A DNA stretch of 64,000 bases from CBDFNC01 sp965249895 (GTDB taxonomy: Bacteria; Pseudomonadota; Gammaproteobacteria; Enterobacterales; CBDFNC01): assembly GCA_965249895.1 (NCBI GenBank), contig CBDFNC010000005.1:1240001-1304000 (forward strand). Direction: 5' to 3'. Position numbers and translations under genes: made by a program. Below the pieces are notes generated by a model. The model saw nothing but the letters and a program-made list of their open reading frames with translations. It was not told the origin of the DNA and searched no databases. Shown here in pieces: positions 55,500 to 64,000 of this stretch; within the stretch, counting starts at the first letter, position 1, and each line of letters starts with the position of its first letter.

Positions 55500-56012
55500 T
55501 TATCTGCTCTCCTGCTTATCCGCTGAAGGAATTCCTAATACCCATATCCGCCAGATTTCCACTGCGCCTTGTAGTAGTAACAAGGTGAAACCAACCCAAA
55601 TGGCGCCTTGAGTGATCCATTTAGGTACTGCCAAAAAGGTATCCGTGGTATGTCCGGCTTGAGTGGACTTAAGCCAGAGCCCGAAGCCATACCAGATAAC
55701 CACCAGGGAAAAAATCACTATCACCACGATGGAAAAGGTTTCTGTTAGCTTACGTAACAGGCTTTCAGGATTGCGGAAGGCAACATCAATAACAATATGG
55801 TCGCGATTTTTTAAGACGTAGGCGCTGGCAAGGAATGCTGCCCAAACCTGGAAGATACGACTGACTTCATCAACCCAAATGGTGGGCATGTTAAAGAAAT
55901 AACGCATCACCACTTCAAAGGTGACAAACAAACCTACAGCAAAAAACAGCCAGGCTGAAAGCTTGCCGAAAAAAGTGGAGATGAAATCCACTATGGCAAC
56001 AATTTTTGGCAT
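55500..56012 (-). CDS. TRAP transporter small permease (DctQ)
   Basis: 170 residues, four transmembrane helices, DctQ family (PTIWVDEVSRIFQVWAAFLA). The start at 56012 (MPKIVAIVDF) has GAGG 5 nt upstream and is preferred to an ATG 14 codons earlier. It pairs with DctM to form the membrane complex. Confidence 0.88.
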   Translation of the reverse strand: MPKIVAIVDFISTFFGKLSAWLFFAVGLFVTFEVVMRYFFNMPTIWVDEVSRIFQVWAAFLASAYVLKNRDHIVIDVAFRNPESLLRKLTETFSIVVIVIFSLVVIWYGFGLWLKSTQAGHTTDTFLAVPKWITQGAIWVGFTLLLLQGAVEIWRIWVLGIPSADKQESR

Positions 56013-56125
56013 TCGTACCTCAAAAGGGAGGGAGCAGTGGTAACACACTTCCACGGCTTATTAACTTGTCCCTAAGTTTAAAAATCTTCCCAGCACCTGA
56101 TTAGTATCCATGCTGAAACAGGAAG

Positions 56126-56205
56126 TGTAGGAGCCGAACTTGTTCGGCGAACCTTGTTGGCGCCAGCTTCGCCCTTTTGCCTATAAAGAGGCATCCGCTC
56201 CTACA
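56126..56205. repeat. 80-bp hairpin repeat (REP-like)
   Basis: Arms TGTAGGAGC and GCTCCTACA enclose GTTCGGCGAACCTTG...CTTCGCCCTTTTGCC. The inner sequence is the same family as the interior of the two MITEs. It lies between the dctQ and dctP genes and may limit read-through or stabilise the upstream mRNA. Confidence 0.7.
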
Positions 56206-56245
56206 TTCGCCGTTAATGGGCCCGGAGTTTCAGGAAAACAACTGA

Positions 56246-57226
56246 CTATCTGACGGCATCAATAACGGCTTTGGCGGTAATTCCACCATTCTCGCTAAAT
56301 TTATCGATAACACCTTTGGTTGCCAGAACCCACTGTTCACGTTCTTGCGGGGTAATTTCTACCACTGTCATTTTTTTACGCATGGCATCCACTGAAACAG
56401 CTTCATTTGCGTAGACGGAATCTCGCAACTGTTTCTCGACTTTAGCCGCTGCACTGACAATAATTTTCTGATGCTCAGGGGATAAACTGTTAAAAAAGTC
56501 GTTATTAATGACAGCCACAAACTCGATGGCACTGTCATAAGTCAAGGTCATATGATCCATCACTTCATGCAACTTTCTCGACTCTACCGCCGATGCTCCT
56601 GTCATGCCGACGTCAACTGCACCTTGCTGGTAAGCTAAAAACTGTTTGGATCCGGACATAATCGTCGGCGCGCCTCCCAGAGCTTCAACCGTCCAACCCA
56701 GTACTTTTCCATAAGTACGGACTTTCTTATCTTCCAGGTCAGCAGGAGTTCGAATGGCGCCACCTTTACTCAAATAGATGTTACGGCCAAATGCCTGCCA
56801 CCAAAGGACTTTAGCGCCAGTTTGTTCTACCACGGCGTCATCTAAAATCTGTCTCATTTGCGACCCCGTCGCAAGCGAGTTCTTCAAATGTTTCTCGTCA
56901 TCGAAAAAGAACGGCAAGCTGATAACATCAATAGCGGGAACGGCACCGGCAAAACGCCCCATAAAGGTTGAGCCGGCTTCTACCGCACCTGAGCCAACCG
57001 CTTCAGGTACTTGCTTATCCTTAAACAATTGAGCTGATGGAAACAATTGCATTTTAAGTTCGCCATTGGATTCTTTCTCAATGATCTTGCCAAACTCTAG
57101 CCAGTTTTGACCCAGTGGATGAGCTTCTGGCAGCTGTAAGGTAACTCGGATCGTTGTTGCCGCGGTTGCAGGTAAGGTAACGAAAACACTAAGAGCTGTA
57201 GCCATAAGGAGTTTCTTTAAGTTCAC
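56246..57226 (-). CDS. TRAP transporter substrate-binding protein (DctP)
   Basis: 326 residues with a cleavable signal peptide (MATALSVFVTLPATAA). DctP-family marks: LPEAHPLGQNWLEFGKIIEK, VEAGSTFMGRFAGAVPAIDV, NIYLSKGGAIRTPADLEDKK (the conserved Arg of the ligand pocket) and YQQGAVDVGMTG. It is the periplasmic receptor of the TRAP system and the first gene of the operon, followed by dctQ and dctM. Confidence 0.9.
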   Translation of the reverse strand: MNLKKLLMATALSVFVTLPATAATTIRVTLQLPEAHPLGQNWLEFGKIIEKESNGELKMQLFPSAQLFKDKQVPEAVGSGAVEAGSTFMGRFAGAVPAIDVISLPFFFDDEKHLKNSLATGSQMRQILDDAVVEQTGAKVLWWQAFGRNIYLSKGGAIRTPADLEDKKVRTYGKVLGWTVEALGGAPTIMSGSKQFLAYQQGAVDVGMTGASAVESRKLHEVMDHMTLTYDSAIEFVAVINNDFFNSLSPEHQKIIVSAAAKVEKQLRDSVYANEAVSVDAMRKKMTVVEITPQEREQWVLATKGVIDKFSENGGITAKAVIDAVR

Positions 57227-57726
57227 GAGTTTCCTCTCTTGTTGTTATTTATAAGGTGAGTTATTCAGTAAACTGCATTGAATAATAATGATTATTTTAT
57301 GATCTAAAATACAGAATAATGACCTTTTGCCTTAATGTCTACGGCTGGTAAGCAGACAATTATGCTAATTGTTACATAGATCATTGCTAAAGAAATTAGT
57401 GGCATAGCTATCAACATCGCTAATTCTCAGCAAATCGTAAATATAATGAGCTTACATATTGGTGAGGTGAAGATTAATTTAGGCCTGCCCATAAAAATAT
57501 TGTGATCAACTGCTTTTTTAACACGCAGCGCTCCATTTGTTGGTGGCCCATCAAGCCGAATTCATTTGACAATACGGTCCATTTAGAGCTCAGTAGCGAT
57601 AAATTCAGTTGACCGATAATGCCGCTTGCAAGTTACATCCCTATCCATTAGCATCATTGTACCTTTAGGTATGTTTTTCTAAATGAGCAAACTATAAACA
57701 CTACACGCGCACTGCTAATTGACACT
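57227..57726. promoter_or_regulatory. intergenic region with TetR-type dyad TACCTTTAGGTA
   Basis: 500 bp between divergent dctP and tetR-like genes. TACCTTTAGGTA (57660-57671) lies about 55 bp before the TetR gene and shares half-sites with the dyad at 58309-58324, so both may be operators of that regulator. Nothing else recognised. Confidence 0.45.
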
Positions 57727-58260
57727 ATGAAACAGCTGCTGTGGGAGCGGGGCTATGATGCAACCAGCCCTAACCAGGTGTTAGAACGTAGTGGCGTGGG
57801 AAAAGGTAGTTTTTATCATCACTTCAAGGGTAAAAAGGAACTTGCCATTGCCGCTATGGAGTCGCGAGCCGATGAATTGATTATTGAATTCGATGAAATT
57901 TGTTCACGCAATAATAGCTGGTTGAATAAGGTGGAAGCCTATTTGAAGGCACCACGCTCAGCCTTAAAGGGCTGCCGGATGGGCCGCATAGCACAAGATC
58001 CATCATTACAAGATCCTTTGCTGCAGGCACCCATGAAGCGTTATTTTCAAACATTACATCAGCGATTAACGGATATCTACCAGCAAGCTCAGCAGCAAGG
58101 TGAGTTAGCAATTAGCTGCCATGCAGAATTCCTGGCCACTGCGACGATAAGCGTTATTCAGGGCAGCTTTACCTATGGCCGCGCGATAGGCAAGGATACG
58201 GCTGTAGAGCAGGCCTGTGATAGCTTTATCCACTTGCTGAAGGCCCAACAAAGACCCTGA
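57727..58260 (+). CDS. TetR/AcrR-family regulator, 5' end uncertain
   Basis: 177 residues from the ATG at 57727, but this start lies inside the first DNA-binding helix. The upstream in-frame codons (NTTRALLIDT) match the expected N-terminus and no ATG precedes them in frame. An ATG at about 57682 (MSK) is in a frame that would fit only with one extra base. The HTH reads TSPNQVLERSGVGKGSFYHHFKGK. It may use a non-ATG start or carry a 5' frameshift. It probably represses itself and the EamA transporter gene downstream. Confidence 0.75.
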   Translation: MKQLLWERGYDATSPNQVLERSGVGKGSFYHHFKGKKELAIAAMESRADELIIEFDEICSRNNSWLNKVEAYLKAPRSALKGCRMGRIAQDPSLQDPLLQAPMKRYFQTLHQRLTDIYQQAQQQGELAISCHAEFLATATISVIQGSFTYGRAIGKDTAVEQACDSFIHLLKAQQRP

Positions 58261-58267
58261 CTAGGAG

Positions 58268-58293
58268 AACGTGTTCCAGAAAACACGTTTTTT
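58268..58293 (+). terminator. terminator after the TetR gene
   Basis: Stem AACGTGTT/AACACGTT with a 6-nt loop followed by TTTT, eight bases after the TetR stop codon. Confidence 0.72.
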
Positions 58294-58308
58294 AATACCT
58301 ACAAACTG

Positions 58309-58324
58309 TACCTACTGGTAGGTA
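58309..58324. promoter_or_regulatory. TetR-type operator upstream of the EamA transporter gene
   Basis: TACCTACTGGTAGGTA is a 16-bp palindrome (7-bp arms, TG centre) 34 bp before the transporter ATG. It is related to TACCTTTAGGTA upstream of the TetR gene. Confidence 0.55.
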
Positions 58325-58357
58325 TACAGATAGCGATAAAAACCGCCGGAGAGTAAT

Positions 58358-59287
58358 ATGAACAAAGGATCAATTCAGCCGCTGCTACTGCCACTTCTGT
58401 TCGTGATAATTTATGGGTCCGGTTTTGTGGGCGCCAAGCTGGGACTTTTGTATAGCGAACCCTTCACGTTTCTGGCGCTGCGCTTTGTTTTTGCGGGTCT
58501 GATACTCGCCTGTATTGCGCTAATGCTGGGTTCAGCTTGGCCTAACAAACCCGGCTGGTTGCTGTTAAGCGGTTTACTTATGCAGGGAGTGTTCTCCGTC
58601 GGGGTATTTTATGCGCTCTATTTGGGAATGAAACCAGCGGTTTCAGCGCTGATCATTGCTCTTCAACCTCTGTTGCTGTCGGTATTGGCCGGGCCTTATC
58701 TGGGAGAGAGAATTCCTCAACAACGCTGGTTTGGTTTATTGTTGGGCGTTGCGGGTGTTGTCTTGGTGGTTGGCGATGGTTTGGCCACCGAAGGGATTAG
58801 CGGGGTCACTTTGAGTTGGGCTGTGCTTGCCTTATTGGGGCTGACAATGGGTCAATTAATCCAGAAGAAGCACTGTGTTGATATGGATCTAATCAGTGGC
58901 GGAGCGGTACAGATCCTGGCTACGGTTCCCCCTATGTTACTGTTAAGCTACCTGTTTGAAACCCGGGAAGTTATCTGGGATCAGCAACTTGTCATTTCAA
59001 TCGTTTGGATGGCCATTGGGGTATCTATTGGTGCATTGAGCCTGCTCTACATTATGCTCGGCAGGAAAAGCGCCAGTCAGGTCGCCAGTGTGTTTTACGG
59101 TGTGCCCGTCGCTGCTGCGCTTATCGCCTGGCCTCTGTTTGGTCAGATACCGACAATGACAGATTGGCTGGGTTTTGCCATTGTTGTTGCCGGGATTTTG
59201 GTTGCAAACACCGGGTTTACATGGCTAAGCCCGTTTAGCAAACGCCGTTTACAATACAAAAAAACAAACCGGGATGTCTCAAGCTAG
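58358..59287 (+). CDS. EamA-family (DMT superfamily) transporter
   Basis: 309 residues with about ten transmembrane helices in two EamA repeats. The first repeat includes GSGFVGAKLGLLYSEPFTFL and LALRFVFAGLILA. The second contains GVTLSWAVLALLGLTMGQLI and the IVVAGILVANTG end. It is an inner-membrane exporter of small metabolites or drugs. GGAGAG lies upstream. Regulation by the preceding TetR gene is likely from the palindrome between them. Confidence 0.88.
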   Translation: MNKGSIQPLLLPLLFVIIYGSGFVGAKLGLLYSEPFTFLALRFVFAGLILACIALMLGSAWPNKPGWLLLSGLLMQGVFSVGVFYALYLGMKPAVSALIIALQPLLLSVLAGPYLGERIPQQRWFGLLLGVAGVVLVVGDGLATEGISGVTLSWAVLALLGLTMGQLIQKKHCVDMDLISGGAVQILATVPPMLLLSYLFETREVIWDQQLVISIVWMAIGVSIGALSLLYIMLGRKSASQVASVFYGVPVAAALIAWPLFGQIPTMTDWLGFAIVVAGILVANTGFTWLSPFSKRRLQYKKTNRDVSS

Positions 59288-59378
59288 ATTGTTTTCCATA
59301 CCGGCGCAGCTATCATTCACTTCACTAAATACGGGCATGATCAAGACTCGCAGTACATGCCCCTACCAAAGGTTAAAA

Positions 59379-60554
59379 TTATACCTTTAGCGCTTGCTGC
59401 CTGTTTAAGCGGACACTTTTTCCTTGATGAATCAACAACATTACCAGTAATAAAGCCAACAGTGGTAAAGCAGCCATATTTAAAGTTATCCAGCCAAACT
59501 CATTTAACAACCAGCCAGAGCTTAATGTTGCTACCGACGCTAAGCCGAATACCATCACTTCGTTGATCCCCTGGATCTTTGAAACATTTTGATTTTCTGA
59601 TGATTGCATTAACCACTGACTGGCGCCAAGGAACAGAAAATTCCAACCAATTCCAAGCAACAATAAACCCAGAGTTAATAATAATCTATTGTGAGCAACC
59701 AAGTTAACCAACAGAGAGCCGATCAATACCACAACCCCCAGGATTAACAGCCCCATTAGCCCCAGTCGTTTCACCAACCAACCGACAAAGAAAGACGGCG
59801 CAAACATGCCTAGTATGTGCCACTGGATCACCCAGGCTGTATCTGTGTATTCATAATGATGATGGGACATATGTAGTGGCGTTGCGCTCATTATTAACAC
59901 CATAACGCCGTATGCAACCGTCGCAGTAAACATGGGTTTCCAAATGCCAGTTTTAAAGTCAACAGGCTGATTAGCCGTGCTGGCTCTGGCTTTCACTTTT
60001 GGCCATTTAATGCAAAGCACGAACACCAGTGCCAAAAGAGATATTGGGATATAAGACAATGCTGAACTGGAAAATGAGTATTCAAAGAACAGCTCCTTGG
60101 TAACAGCACTTAAATTCGGACCGATAAAAGCGGCTACGACACCCGCTGCCATCACTGCGGAAATAGCAAGTGACTGCTGGTTTTTCTCAACCAGCTCCAT
60201 CGCCGAAAAGCGATAGAAATTTGCACACGCGATGGAAAAGCCAAAGAAGACGCTACCCAGAAGAAATAAAGCGAATAGCTGGAACTGAATGGCGGCAAAA
60301 AACGTAAGTCCCGCCAACACATTAACCATTAGGCCCGCTGAAAATACAGGCCCTCGACCAAACCTTCCCATCAACATACTCAAAGGAAAGGAAAATACCA
60401 ACATGGTTAACATGCTCATGGCCATCGGCAAGGTTGCCAAGCTCATGCTTCCCGCCAATTGTTTACCTAAGATAGGGGCCAAGGTGACAAACATCATATT
60501 ACCTATCATAAACAGGGTTTGTACGCATATTAACAAGCACAAATTACGATTCAC
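59379..60554 (-). CDS. major facilitator superfamily transporter
   Basis: 391 residues, 12 predicted transmembrane helices. Loop 2-3 contains the MFS A-like motif MGRFGRGPVFSAGLMVN, and a second related loop is WLVKRLGLMGLLILG. The pattern fits drug/metabolite proton antiporters. It is divergent from a LysR gene about 140 bp away that probably controls it. Confidence 0.88.
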   Translation of the reverse strand: MNRNLCLLICVQTLFMIGNMMFVTLAPILGKQLAGSMSLATLPMAMSMLTMLVFSFPLSMLMGRFGRGPVFSAGLMVNVLAGLTFFAAIQFQLFALFLLGSVFFGFSIACANFYRFSAMELVEKNQQSLAISAVMAAGVVAAFIGPNLSAVTKELFFEYSFSSSALSYIPISLLALVFVLCIKWPKVKARASTANQPVDFKTGIWKPMFTATVAYGVMVLIMSATPLHMSHHHYEYTDTAWVIQWHILGMFAPSFFVGWLVKRLGLMGLLILGVVVLIGSLLVNLVAHNRLLLTLGLLLLGIGWNFLFLGASQWLMQSSENQNVSKIQGINEVMVFGLASVATLSSGWLLNEFGWITLNMAALPLLALLLVMLLIHQGKSVRLNRQQALKV

Positions 60555-60691
60555 CTGAACACTCCTTTATAAATACTGCCATTGCTGTACTGGGGTGGAG
60601 CCGCCGAGGCTGCTCCTTTTACTTGCAAGCTAGTTTAATGTGTTGCAGTATTTTTTAAAAGATTACAAATATGGCACCAGGTATTCCATAA

Positions 60692-61588
60692 ATGGAACAG
60701 ATGGATCTAAATAATCTTCGGCTACTCATTCAAATTGTGGAATGCGGCTCCTTGGGTCGAGCACAAAAGAAACTGGGGTTGCCTAAATCGACACTAAGTC
60801 GCCGTTTGAGTCAGTTCGAAAAGCAGCTTAATTTAAAGCTGGTAGACCGGGAGCTAACCGGCCTGACCCTCACCGATGCCGGTCAGCGTCTGGTCATTCA
60901 ATCAGCTCCCCTTATTGAAGGGTTAGGTCAGGTTGAAGATTTACTCGCGGGTTTACACCAAACCCCACGAGGCCGTTTGCGTATTTCTGTGCCACTCGAG
61001 TTTGGGATTACCTTTATTAGTCCTGTGGTCAGTCAATACGCGGCTATGTACCCGGAGGTTGAAATCGATATTGATGTCAGCCAGGAGCGTCGTGATTTAG
61101 CCAGAGACAAAATTGATGTGGCCCTGAGATTTAACTTACGCAGTGAAGATGAACAATACATAGCAAAAGAGCTGGCCCCTATTCGCATGAGCCTGTATTG
61201 CTCTGCGTCCTTCTATCACAAATACCGACCCGAGCCATTGATACAAAAACTAAACCAATACCCATGTGTCTGCTCACGCCACGGCGAACATTGGCCCTTT
61301 GTAGTAAAAGGAGAAATAGTTAAACAGCCTGTATTTGGCCGTTACTTTTCTTCTTCGACCACCTTTAAACGCGATGCTGTCATCGCCGGAATCGGTATTG
61401 GTTTACTTCCGGACTTCCTTTGTGAAGATGCATTAAACCGAGGACAGTTGATCAAGCTAACGTTTCAGGGGGAGCCGTTAAAAACCCCTATTTATTCCGT
61501 GTATCAACCCTCAAGTTTTCAAAACCCTAAGTTATATCGATTTTTGGAATTAATAGAGCAGGAGTTACCCAAGGCATACATAGGCTAA
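60692..61588 (+). CDS. LysR-family regulator
   Basis: 298 residues. HTH SLGRAQKKLGLPKSTLSRRLSQFEKQL and a substrate-binding domain with the RLRISVPLEFG boundary typical of the AaeR/CrgA-like group. Divergent from the MFS gene. No good Shine-Dalgarno at 60692; the ATG at 60701 (MDLNNLR) is an alternative. Confidence 0.88.
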   Translation: MEQMDLNNLRLLIQIVECGSLGRAQKKLGLPKSTLSRRLSQFEKQLNLKLVDRELTGLTLTDAGQRLVIQSAPLIEGLGQVEDLLAGLHQTPRGRLRISVPLEFGITFISPVVSQYAAMYPEVEIDIDVSQERRDLARDKIDVALRFNLRSEDEQYIAKELAPIRMSLYCSASFYHKYRPEPLIQKLNQYPCVCSRHGEHWPFVVKGEIVKQPVFGRYFSSSTTFKRDAVIAGIGIGLLPDFLCEDALNRGQLIKLTFQGEPLKTPIYSVYQPSSFQNPKLYRFLELIEQELPKAYIG

Positions 61589-61612
61589 CAGCCGCCTGGT
61601 GACGGCTGTTAG
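61585..61612. terminator. bidirectional terminator between lysR and pepB-like genes
   Basis: Perfect 10-bp stem CTAACAGCCG/CGGCTGTTAG with an 8-nt loop between convergent stop codons. Flanking T runs are weak. Confidence 0.6.
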
Positions 61613-61616
61613 TGAT

Positions 61617-62912
61617 TTAAGCTTGAGAAAGTAAGGTTTGCGCTATGGTTCTGACACCGTGCCCTTTAGCACCTGTGGCCCATAACTCGTTGCCACCCTT
61701 CTGATAAGAGCCGGCCAAGTCCATATGTACCCAGCCTTTTTCAGGATTATCAACAAATCGGGACAGGAATGCAGCCGCTGTGGTTGCGCCGGCCATGCCT
61801 TCACCCGAATGTATGTTTGCCATATCGGCAAATGCAGAGCTCAGCTGGGATGTATGCCAAGAAGCCAAAGGCAGTGGCCAGGCCAGCTCGTTTTCTTGCG
61901 ATGCATTGGTTAATACCTGATGCACTAAGTCTTGATCCAGACCGATAACCGCGTTGTAATCACGACCCAACGCTATTTTAGCTGCACCGGTCAGGGTTGC
62001 CGCATCCAGGATCAGCGGCGCCTTGGTTTCACTGGCTGCCATCAGGCCATCCGCCAGCACCAGGCGTCCTTCTGCGTCAGAATTCAACACCTCGACAGTA
62101 AGTCCATTTTTATAGGTAATAATATCGCCAAGCTTATAAGCACTGCCACTGATCAGGTTTTCTGCGCAGCACAGGAAAAGCTTCACCCGCTTATTCAGGC
62201 CGCGTGAAATAGCCAAACCCAGGCCTCCTGTGACCATAGCCGCGCCGCCCATATCGCTTTTCATTATTGCCATGCCGTCTGACGGTTTAATACTGTAGCC
62301 GCCGGAATCGAACGTGATGCCTTTGCCCACCAAAGCCGCAGCCACCGGAGCATCCGGATCGCCTGACGGGTTATAGTCCAGTTTCAGTAACGCACCAGGA
62401 CGATCGGGACTACCCTTGCCCACGTTATAAATGCCCATGTAACCCAGGGACTTTAGCTCTTCTCCGGTGACGATACGGTAGGTCACTGCATCTGGAGCTA
62501 GATCGGTAATATATTTCGCCGCATCGAGGGCAAGTTGAGAAGGCCCCAAGTCTTCGGGGGTTCTATTAGTAATATCTCTGACAAACTCACTGGCAAGCTT
62601 TCTGGCCGATAGCTCTTCCTGCTCTGCCTCGGAAACATCACCCCAATCAAGCGTACAACCTGTCTTCGCCGAATAGAAACCCTGGGCAAAGGCCCAGCGT
62701 AATTCTATATCCCAGAGTTCACCCGACAGAGCCACTGTTGGGATCCCCATGGTATCCAGCTTCCTTGCCGCCTTTTGAACATTTCTCACCGCATCTTTGT
62801 TATCACTAAGGTGAATGGTGGCTTGTGAACCTGCAAAACTCAGCAGCGCTCCTTCTCCCCAGTGGGTTTCGGCTGCAGAATGAGAAATTGAAACTGACAA
62901 GGCTTGGGTCAT
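61617..62912 (-). CDS. pepB: aminopeptidase B (M17 leucyl aminopeptidase family)
   Basis: 431 residues, as long as E. coli PepB. Catalytic and metal-binding regions are conserved: VGKGITFDSGGYSIKP (Lys, Asp), MKSDMGGAAMV (Asp), the family signature NSDAEGRLVLADGL and DAATLTGAAKIALG. A cytoplasmic dinuclear-metal peptidase trimming N-terminal residues from peptides. The start at 62912 has GAGG at 5 nt; a longer frame to 62978 adds unrelated residues. It follows iscX as in E. coli. Confidence 0.92.
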   Translation of the reverse strand: MTQALSVSISHSAAETHWGEGALLSFAGSQATIHLSDNKDAVRNVQKAARKLDTMGIPTVALSGELWDIELRWAFAQGFYSAKTGCTLDWGDVSEAEQEELSARKLASEFVRDITNRTPEDLGPSQLALDAAKYITDLAPDAVTYRIVTGEELKSLGYMGIYNVGKGSPDRPGALLKLDYNPSGDPDAPVAAALVGKGITFDSGGYSIKPSDGMAIMKSDMGGAAMVTGGLGLAISRGLNKRVKLFLCCAENLISGSAYKLGDIITYKNGLTVEVLNSDAEGRLVLADGLMAASETKAPLILDAATLTGAAKIALGRDYNAVIGLDQDLVHQVLTNASQENELAWPLPLASWHTSQLSSAFADMANIHSGEGMAGATTAAAFLSRFVDNPEKGWVHMDLAGSYQKGGNELWATGAKGHGVRTIAQTLLSQA

Positions 62913-62989
62913 AAGTACCTCAATATACGAAGAAATAGACAAGGACCATAGCCCTGCATGGGAGACAAAGCAACTCAAATTAAATGCAG

Positions 62990-63190
62990 CTAATCCATCT
63001 CATCCATCCAGGCCAGAATGATAGCCTCCAGGATCCGTTCGTTGGATTCCTGTGGATCATCATCAAACGAATCCAGCGCACATATCCAGCTGTGTAAATC
63101 GGTAAAACGCACATTTTTCGGATCCGTATCCGGGTACAACTCCATCAGATCTAGTGCAATATCCAACGAATCTGTCCACTTTAAGCTCAT
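62990..63190 (-). CDS. iscX: iron-sulfur cluster assembly protein IscX
   Basis: 66 residues, acidic, with the IscX pattern (MSLKWTDSLDIALDLMELYP; WMDEMD end). IscX binds IscS and tunes Fe-S assembly. In E. coli it ends the isc operon just before pepB. Here the iscX-pepB pair is kept, but the gene upstream is an aminotransferase, not fdx, so the pair is detached from the main isc cluster. AGGAGAG precedes the ATG. Confidence 0.92.
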   Translation of the reverse strand: MSLKWTDSLDIALDLMELYPDTDPKNVRFTDLHSWICALDSFDDDPQESNERILEAIILAWMDEMD

Positions 63191-63243
63191 TACTCTCTCC
63201 TGATCACATTAAGGCTTACCACCCAAGTATAGGTTTGTTCGCT

Positions 63244-64000
63244 TCAGGCTTTAACCTTCAGCTGCTGCTCCGCCAGCTGGCATAATCGCCGCAGTTGTCT
63301 TTTAATTTCTTCGGACAAAGGCCAGCCGGCATTAATTCGAAAGTAGTCCTGATACAGTCCCAAGCTGGTGAATATTTCACCGGGCCGAATATAGATACCT
63401 TCCGCCGCCGCCTGCTGAGTTAACAGCGAGGCATTAAGCCCGGATAACTGGCCCCATAACACTACCCCGCCACCGGGTGTCGAAATTCTCGCGTTGCTTG
63501 GTAAATGACGGCTGAGAAATTCGCGATAATCCTGAACCTGTCGACCAAGATTAAACCGCAGCTTGCGAGTATGGCGGAGATACTGCCCGCTACCGATAAA
63601 CTCCAGCAATGCATACTGGATTGGTTGATTCAGCCCTAAGGTTTGCACTTGCCTTTGCTGCAGGTAGTTTTGATAAAACCGTCCGGGTAAACACCAGCCA
63701 GCACGGTACCCCGGCGACAATGATTTGGATATGGAGCCACACCAAAGCACATTTCCACTCTGATCCCAATGCTTAACCGGCAAAGGCAGATCTCCCCTGT
63801 GCTGTAACTCCAGATAGATATCATCCTCAATCAAAGGGACCTGGTATTGTTCGGCCATGTTCGCCAGCCGCTGTTTTTGTAATACAGACAGGGATATGCC
63901 GGTGGGGTTCTGGTGATTGGCTGTGAGTAAGCAAGCTTTGATGGTTCTTAGCTGCATATGCTTTTCCAACTGCTCAAGATCCAGCCCATCATGACAACAT
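63244..64000 (-). CDS. MocR/GntR-type aminotransferase-domain protein (N-terminal part beyond right edge)
   Basis: The open frame extends from the stop at 63244 to the right edge. It contains class I aminotransferase motifs: ANHQNPTG, VPLIEDDIYLE, the PLP-lysine in GSISKSLSPGYRAGW, and FRINAGWPL near the end. The short internal distances and C-terminal LCQLAEQQL end fit MocR-type regulators, in which a GntR HTH precedes the aminotransferase domain. The HTH would lie outside the window, so a plain aminotransferase is possible. Confidence 0.8.
   Translation of the reverse strand, partial: CCHDGLDLEQLEKHMQLRTIKACLLTANHQNPTGISLSVLQKQRLANMAEQYQVPLIEDDIYLELQHRGDLPLPVKHWDQSGNVLWCGSISKSLSPGYRAGWCLPGRFYQNYLQQRQVQTLGLNQPIQYALLEFIGSGQYLRHTRKLRFNLGRQVQDYREFLSRHLPSNARISTPGGGVVLWGQLSGLNASLLTQQAAAEGIYIRPGEIFTSLGLYQDYFRINAGWPLSEEIKRQLRRLCQLAEQQLKVKA

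Overview
The window looks like a chromosome segment of a marine-type gammaproteobacterium, probably Alteromonadales-like. The evidence is a FadE-type acyl-CoA dehydrogenase, an ExeM/NucH secreted nuclease, an iscX-pepB pair, a TRAP transporter, several LysR-paired transport genes and a block of integron cassettes. The species cannot be named from the sequence. No rRNA, tRNA or CRISPR array was recognised.

Layout. 1-1358: end of a DUF1800 gene. 1.8-5.4 kb: a MITE, an IS1182-like IS and an IS1111-group IS110 element. 5.5-10.6 kb: an RND efflux pump with its membrane-fusion lipoprotein, divergent from a LysR gene. 10.7-12.4 kb: a stand-alone IS66-type element. 13-15.8 kb: a large secreted protein made of two homologous halves. 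15.9-19.6 kb: an IS graveyard in which IS66 is nested in an IS4-family remnant. 19.8-21.9 kb: an orphan CTHRC1-like domain and a PPOX-hydrolase operon. 22.6-23.5 kb: a compact histidyl-tRNA synthetase-like gene behind what reads as a complete histidine attenuator. 23.9-35.5 kb: a cluster of integron gene cassettes, all oriented on the minus strand, with no integron integrase in the window (CALIN-like). The cluster is heavily invaded by IS91-derived, IS1634 and IS630 elements. 35.6-37.4 kb: a second MITE split by a Tn5/IS50-like IS. 38-45.5 kb: MarR, fadE, a PAP2 phosphatase and an ExeM nuclease. 45.8-50.6 kb: a HigB/NadS-type toxin-antitoxin pair and the IS that is the likely parent of the MITEs, itself split by an ISAs1 element. 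50.6-64 kb: ordinary metabolic, transport and regulatory genes (IMPase and kinase, OsmC/LysR, TRAP, TetR/EamA, MFS/LysR, pepB-iscX, and a MocR-like aminotransferase running off the right edge).

Most notable. (1) The histidine attenuator: a promoter, a possibly leaderless 26-codon leader with five His codons in an 11-codon stretch, mutually exclusive hairpins and an intrinsic terminator, all upstream of a 210-residue HisRS-like protein that keeps its catalytic motifs but lacks the insertion and anticodon-binding domains. (2) A MITE family of about 197 bp whose ends and 8-bp target duplications match a local DDE transposase element. (3) The cassette cluster, whose products include a divergent peptidoglycan glycosyltransferase-like protein, a zinc metallopeptidase and an alpha/beta hydrolase that has lost its ATG start. 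Two cassette genes are split by identical IS630 copies at TA sites, and both reading frames are restored exactly when the IS is removed in silico.

Many mobile-element calls rest on target-site duplications and inverted repeats read directly from the sequence. Family names come from recognised protein motifs, with no database search.
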